Positions 61,801 to 64,000 of a DNA stretch of 64,000 bases are shown here, piece by piece. How positions within the stretch are numbered: position 1 is the stretch's first letter; every line of letters starts with the position of its first letter. The translations under genes were made by a program, and so were the position numbers. Location of the stretch: the NCBI GenBank assembly GCA_029215795.1, contig JARDYH010000001.1, positions 199,461,654 to 199,525,653 of the forward strand, given 5' to 3'. Origin of the DNA: Anniella stebbinsi (Eukaryota; Chordata; Lepidosauria; Squamata; Anniellidae). The notes beneath the pieces are model-generated. The model was not told the DNA's origin. It did not search any database and was given only the letters and a program-made list of their open reading frames with translations.

Positions 61801-63666
61801 TTGTAGAAAGTGAGAAGCATTCTCTGATCACCCTCCCTTCACTCACAGCTTCCTGAAACTTCTCTCACCAAGCATTTTTCTCCTCAGCTGAGCTCTGATA
61901 TTGAAAGTAACCTCAGGTGAGCCAAAAGGCTTGAGGAGAAGGGCTGCCAGGAGACAAGTAGTGGGCACAAGGATGCTTCAGCATCCCTTGCCAATCTATC
62001 ACTTTTTCCTGTTAAAATTGGACTTCTCAAATCTTTTTATGTGAGCGGAGCAATTCCATGTTTAAATTCATAAAACTTCTGCCATCATGTCTAGTTCAGC
62101 CATTAGTGAAACCTGCATAGTTGCATGTAATATTTTACCCAATGTCTATTGTGCTTGTCATTAGATAGGTAAGTAGATAATTAAAATTTGAATGTAATGC
62201 TAAATAAATTGATTTCTATAGATTTACAGCATGACTTAGTGCTAAAGAGGCATTTCGTGCATTATTACATTTATATTGTTTAAACAAATGGATGCTGCCA
62301 TTTGTACTTTTTTCCCCAGGCCCTCAGGTGCGGAGGAACAGATTCTTCAGCCCTGGATTGTGGTTAATCTAGTCATAGCTCTTCTCGTTGGGATCTCCTG
62401 GCTCTTCTTATCATACCGTCCCCAGTTAGATCACAGTGAAGGTACAGAACAGAGAAGCCAAACTGTGATTCATATGTTATGTGCAACTTCCCAGTAATTA
62501 CCTCATTCTTTCCTAGTCATGTTTAGATTAAGAGAGTTGCAAGGGAAGAGGAAAAAGGGGGGAGTGATTATAGCGGTATAGATTGCAAGAAAGAGGAGCA
62601 ATTTGGTAGTATCTGATTGGTAAGGAGAAACTAGGATGACTTTTGTGGTGGAATGGGCACTGTAAGATTCTTCGAAAAGGAGAAGTGGTTAGACAACTCA
62701 AGGATACAAACTGAACAACTTGTGGGTCTTCTAAATATATATTGCACCACAATATGACCCCATTTATATACAAAATGCTTTTATCTCAAACATGTATAAA
62801 ACAACATACATATAGGACACACATAACAATATACTCATAAGAAATCAGACTATGGAATACCATTTCAACAAATAGTCTTTGTGAGTTTATATGAAGATTA
62901 TTTGTCAAGATGTGTACTGTTACTTTGTAGCTTGATTTCTTCTGAATATATGTATTGTTATGTGTGTTCTATATGTATGATATTTTATATATATATTATG
63001 TGTATCTTTGTATACATGTTTGCAATAAAAGTATTTGTATGGAGGTGGGGAACTCAAGACTTCATTTGTGAGGATTTATTTCATATGCATGTTCTCAAAA
63101 AGAGATTTATAACCTTCGGCAGAATCCAATGGGGTGCTTTCACCCTACCAATTCCATTGCGCAAGCACACCACTTGCACAATGGAGAGTTAGCACTTCTG
63201 GGGAAATCTAAAACAAGTGGAAATCCTCATTTCTGGAAGGAGACGAGTCAGAAGAGCAAAGCTCACATAAGGAAATTCCACCAACCTGCCTCGTTCCAGA
63301 AACAAGGGTCTCAGCTCATTTTGGGGCTTCCCCTGGGAAGCACTAAATCTCTCTTGCATATGCGGTGGGTCCTGCCAGTACAACGGAATTGGCAGGAACC
63401 ACTGTTTGCACAAGGGAATTGGTGGGGCAGAAAGAAATTGGTGGGGACTTAAGCACCCCATTGGATTCTGTCCACTGTCAAGACTGGTGGCTGATAGAGT
63501 AATCTGCTAAGGAATGTAACTGACTTCAAAATGCATTCATTAATACTGCATTTTCCACTATATTTTAATGTCCCATACTGCTCTTTCTTTTCTTACAGAA
63601 TTGATGTTTAATGCTGAAGTGGAAGGATATCCCCCACTAGATAAAGAAGCCAAAGTATCTTCATAA
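41119..63666 (+). CDS. TMEM237: TMEM237, complete gene, 14 coding exons
   Basis: Tetraspan membrane protein of the ciliary transition zone; in humans its loss causes Joubert syndrome type 14. Fourteen exons join in one frame of 1,182 nt (393 codons plus TAA), close to the 408 residues I recall for human. The N-terminal half is hydrophilic with lysine/arginine clusters ([23 protein letters not shown]) and an acidic patch (EEEDIIEDE). Then come [20 protein letters not shown] and four hydrophobic helices: [50 protein letters not shown] and [23 protein letters not shown]4 lies upstream on the same strand. Confidence 0.95.
41518..41617. repeat. Near-perfect 45-bp inverted repeat, 10-bp loop
   Basis: The left arm 41,518-41,562 (starts CTCTACCCTACTGCTTTAAA) and right arm 41,573-41,617 match at 44 of 45 positions. 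A related arm sequence recurs at 42,364-42,400, so the arm is the end of a MITE family. Confidence 0.9.
42271..42417. repeat. MITE with GGCCAGATCTGCACC / GTGTAGATCCTGCC ends
   Basis: About 147 bp with imperfect inverted ends and an internal TGTTATAAACCATTTTAAAG segment shared with the palindrome at 41,518-41,617. Confidence 0.6.
42430..44811. other. TMEM237 intron 1 remainder
   Basis: Holds the diverged dispersed repeat (42,430-42,600), GCGC-rich MITE copy 2, a G run at 43,827-43,844 and a degenerate LINE 3' end at about 44,455-44,610. No further exon seen. Confidence 0.5.
43086..43411 (+). repeat. GCGC-rich MITE, copy 2
   Basis: About 326 bp, ends TGCCTCTACAAGAG and CTCTTGTAGAGGGGGC, with internal TATGCGCATC, TAAAGCGCATTATGACC and TGCGCATAATCGG. 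ATAG flanks both ends. Confidence 0.75.
44812..44843 (+). CDS. TMEM237: TMEM237 coding exon 2
   Basis: 32 nt, phase 0 to 2, [10 protein letters not shown] plus AG. The LPPVPS motif matches the human N-terminus. Acceptor is CATTTTAG, donor AAG|GTAAGA. Confidence 0.85.
45081..45091 (+). CDS. TMEM237: TMEM237 11-nt microexon (exon 3)
   Basis: TGGAAACCAAG, phase 2 to 1, with donor AAG|GTGAGT and acceptor ATCTGAAG. It gives SGNQD between VP and EIPL, the same length as the human VPSHPPEEMPL segment as recalled. Joining exon 2 directly to exon 4 gives AGA-TGA, a stop, so something like this exon is required. Confidence 0.75.
45095..45480 (-). repeat. AT-rich tandem repeat and degenerate LINE 3' end
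   Basis: 45,099-45,150 is a triple AAATATTATTTATTATT-type tandem. 45,210-45,480 resembles a decayed LINE 3' region on the - strand. Confidence 0.4.
46551..46675. repeat. Palindromic MITE, full copy
   Basis: GTGTCCTCCAGATGTGTTGG and CCAACACATCTGGAGGGCAC are near-perfect inverted arms. Confidence 0.75.
46899..46955 (+). CDS. TMEM237: TMEM237 coding exon 4
   Basis: 57 nt, phase 1-1, [19 protein letters not shown]. The lysine cluster matches the human KKKKSK region. An ATT tract lies 40 bp upstream of the exon. Donor is TAG|GTAAGA. Confidence 0.92.
   Translation: MKFLLVARKRKRPKEKTH
47000..49740. other. TMEM237 intron 4
   Basis: No exon seen. It holds a dispersed repeat at 47,835-47,930 (TTCATGAAAGCTTATGCCAG, GTGCCACAAGACTCCTTG) of a type common in reptiles. 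MITE-like inverted blocks with GTCCGTACAACACACC / GGACGACATGCTTGAC ends lie at about 48,730-49,125. Confidence 0.45.
49755..49781 (+). CDS. TMEM237: TMEM237 coding exon 5
   Basis: 27 nt, phase 1-1, EHLACLELD. Acceptor is CCTTTCAG, donor ACA|GTGAGT. It is symmetric, so skipping keeps frame. Confidence 0.8.
49962..50364 (+). repeat. GCGC-rich MITE, copy 3, with nested LINE tail
   Basis: Same family as the other copies, carrying at about 50,133-50,190 a tiny insertion. This consists of an ATA/AAT tract followed by CCCGCCTCTCCCTCCGGATC, i.e. only the last bases of an L2/CR1-like LINE in - orientation. CATTTTGA-like sequence flanks both sides. Confidence 0.78.
51823..51936 (+). CDS. TMEM237: TMEM237 coding exon 6
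   Basis: 114 nt, phase 1-1, [20 protein letters not shown] and ending [10 protein letters not shown]. The SEPLT and RKRKK blocks match human TMEM237. Donor is CAG|GTATGT. Confidence 0.93.
51975..52230. repeat. MITE-like repeat in TMEM237 intron 6
   Basis: TCAGTTTACATGATCAAACA on the left, TTGTTTAATCATCCAAACTG on the right, with AACCCA / GGGTTGTTT motifs between. Confidence 0.5.
52563..52702. repeat. Palindromic MITE, full copy
   Basis: AGCCTTTCCCAACCTCGTGC and ACCAGGTTGGGGAAGGCT are inverted ends around AATGGCCATGCTGG. Confidence 0.75.
53065..53158 (+). CDS. TMEM237: TMEM237 coding exon 7
   Basis: 94 nt, phase 1 to 2, [20 protein letters not shown] and ending RKQRKRG. Donor is AAA|GTGAGG. 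Confidence 0.92.
54402..54556 (+). CDS. TMEM237: TMEM237 coding exon 8
   Basis: 155 nt, phase 2 to 1. It opens [20 protein letters not shown] and ends [18 protein letters not shown]-rich MITE begins 42 bp after the donor ATC|GTAAGT. Confidence 0.95.
54599..54953 (+). repeat. GCGC-rich MITE, copy 4
   Basis: About 355 bp, 42 bp downstream of the exon 8 donor. Flanked by ATAG on both sides. Most similar to copy 1. Confidence 0.78.
55222..55725. repeat. Palindromic MITE split by a LINE 3' end
   Basis: MITE halves at 55,222-55,287 and 55,648-55,725 are separated by a + strand L2/CR1-like 3' end (55,288-55,647: GAGAGAGGGCCTTCTCCGTG, CTCTGGAACTCCCTTCC, ATATAAATAAATATAATAAT tail). TAGCC occurs at both junctions (55,283-55,287 and 55,648-55,652), consistent with a target duplication. 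Confidence 0.8.
56759..57114 (+). repeat. GCGC-rich MITE, copy 5
   Basis: About 356 bp, 35 bp upstream of exon 9. Ends GGCCTCCTCCACA and TGTGGAGGGGGCC. It is the copy with most CpG retained and several ATAATGCGCATAATCGCGG-type motifs. Confidence 0.8.
57150..57273 (+). CDS. TMEM237: TMEM237 coding exon 9
   Basis: 124 nt, phase 1 to 2, [20 protein letters not shown] and onward to [14 protein letters not shown]. Another copy of the same MITE ends only 35 bp upstream of the exon. Donor is AG|GTACGA. Confidence 0.96.
57274..58669. other. TMEM237 intron 9
   Basis: No recognisable exon or well-defined repeat. A duplicated ATCCATATCCTAACATATCC-like stretch lies near 57,430-57,490. Confidence 0.4.
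58670..58861 (+). CDS. TMEM237: TMEM237 coding exon 10 (TM1, TM2)
   Basis: 192 nt, phase 2-2, [20 protein letters not shown] then [19 protein letters not shown] and [15 protein letters not shown]. These are the first two membrane helices with a short loop. Donor is AG|GTACAG. Confidence 0.97.
59975..60313 (+). repeat. TMEM237: 113-bp tandem triplication across the exon 11 acceptor
   Basis: Units 59,975-60,087, 60,088-60,200 and 60,201-60,313. Each ends with the polypyrimidine tract, TTCAG acceptor and first 14 exon bases (GATTGACTTGGCTA). Units 2 and 3 differ by about two bases; unit 1 has a few more differences near its start. Confidence 0.95.
60300..60373 (+). CDS. TMEM237: TMEM237 coding exon 11
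   Basis: 74 nt, phase 2 to 1, [20 protein letters not shown] and IASF. Its first 14 nt and its acceptor form the end of a 113-bp unit repeated three times upstream. Only this last copy gives an open frame. Confidence 0.96.
60894..60987 (+). CDS. TMEM237: TMEM237 coding exon 12 (TM3)
   Basis: 94 nt, phase 1 to 2, [20 protein letters not shown] and ending SENGSL. Third membrane helix followed by the TSDRI.LYT loop conserved in human. Donor is TG|GTAGGA. Confidence 0.96.
62320..62441 (+). CDS. TMEM237: TMEM237 coding exon 13 (TM4)
   Basis: 122 nt, phase 2 to 1, [20 protein letters not shown] and [16 protein letters not shown]. Fourth helix and the start of the cytosolic tail. Donor is AAG|GTACAG. 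Confidence 0.97.
63117..63472. repeat. MITE with GCAGAATCCAATGGGGTGCT inverted ends
   Basis: The left end (GCAGAATCCAATGGGGTGCT) and right end (AGCACCCCATTGGATTCTGT) are inverted. CTACCAATTCCATTG and GGGAATTGGTGGGGC extend the symmetry inward. About 356 bp, in the last TMEM237 intron. Confidence 0.75.
63599..63666 (+). CDS. TMEM237: TMEM237 terminal coding exon 14
   Basis: 22 codons including [22 protein letters not shown] and VSS: the short acidic tail. Acceptor is TTCTTACAG. Confidence 0.96.
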
Positions 63667-64000
63667 TACAGAGAACCTCTTCATTACTATAGTTGTGATG
63701 GCTTAGACCTATTTGTACTTATATATAATTTTGTATTTAAAATGTATTTTTACATTAAATGTTTATTTTGCATGAATATTAAAATTATGCTATTTTTAAA
63801 TGACCATAGTCAGGTAGTGCATTGTAAAAATTGATTATTATTTTTATGAATCATCAGAAATGGAAAACAAATGGAATGGGCACATCAAAAGCATTCTTTG
63901 TAGCATATTTTTTCATCCTTAATAATTTGGATTTTGATGTTCATGTGTTACAGAATTGAGTGCATATTATATCCAAAATATCACAGTAGTGTTAGTGCCA
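63667..64000 (+). promoter_or_regulatory. TMEM237: TMEM237 3' UTR with candidate polyadenylation signals
   Basis: AT-rich. ATTAAA hexamers lie at 63,754-63,759 and 63,778-63,783; no AATAAA is seen before the window ends. The 3' end may lie near 63,800 or beyond. Confidence 0.55.

Overview
The window looks like nuclear DNA from a non-avian reptile, most likely a squamate. It carries the 3' part of one vertebrate gene and all of the next on the same strand, with introns full of L2/CR1-like LINE tails, palindromic MITEs, a Tc1-like transposon and a DIRS-type retrotransposon. The organism call rests on repeat character and gene content only; lizard versus snake cannot be decided here.

Region 1 (1-34,870): the 3' portion of MPP4, a MAGUK scaffold, on the + strand. 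Nineteen coding exons (798 to 34,361) join in one continuous frame of 1,710 nt (569 codons plus TAA). They encode part of the L27 region, then PDZ, SH3, a hinge (HOOK) and a guanylate-kinase-like domain. The N-terminal exons lie upstream of the window. The SH3-GuK hinge is built from five tiny exons (18, 39, 21, 15 and 42 nt), all phase 1-1. One intron uses a GC donor. Large insertions within the introns are a Tc1-like element (20,639-21,911) and a 5.2 kb DIRS element (26,047-31,285).

Region 2 (34,870-40,850): an intergenic spacer of about 6 kb. It holds a 5'-truncated L2/CR1-like LINE with reverse-transcriptase coding on the - strand, several MITEs, another LINE 3' end, and a long-inverted-repeat element next to the following promoter.

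Region 3 (40,850-64,000): a CpG-rich promoter and the complete TMEM237 gene on the + strand. Fourteen coding exons from 41,119 to 63,666 give 393 codons plus stop. The product is a ciliary transition-zone protein with a lysine-rich N-terminal half and four C-terminal membrane helices. It includes an 11-nt microexon, and the 3' splice site of exon 11 lies at the end of a 113-bp unit repeated three times.

The order MPP4 then TMEM237 in tandem on one strand is the order I recall for the human locus. Both products serve cilium-related cells: MPP4 is known from photoreceptors and TMEM237 from the ciliary transition zone. No bacterial-type operon, CRISPR array, rRNA or functional tRNA gene was seen. 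Nothing in the window is convincingly a wholly new system; the most unusual material is splicing architecture and transposon structure.
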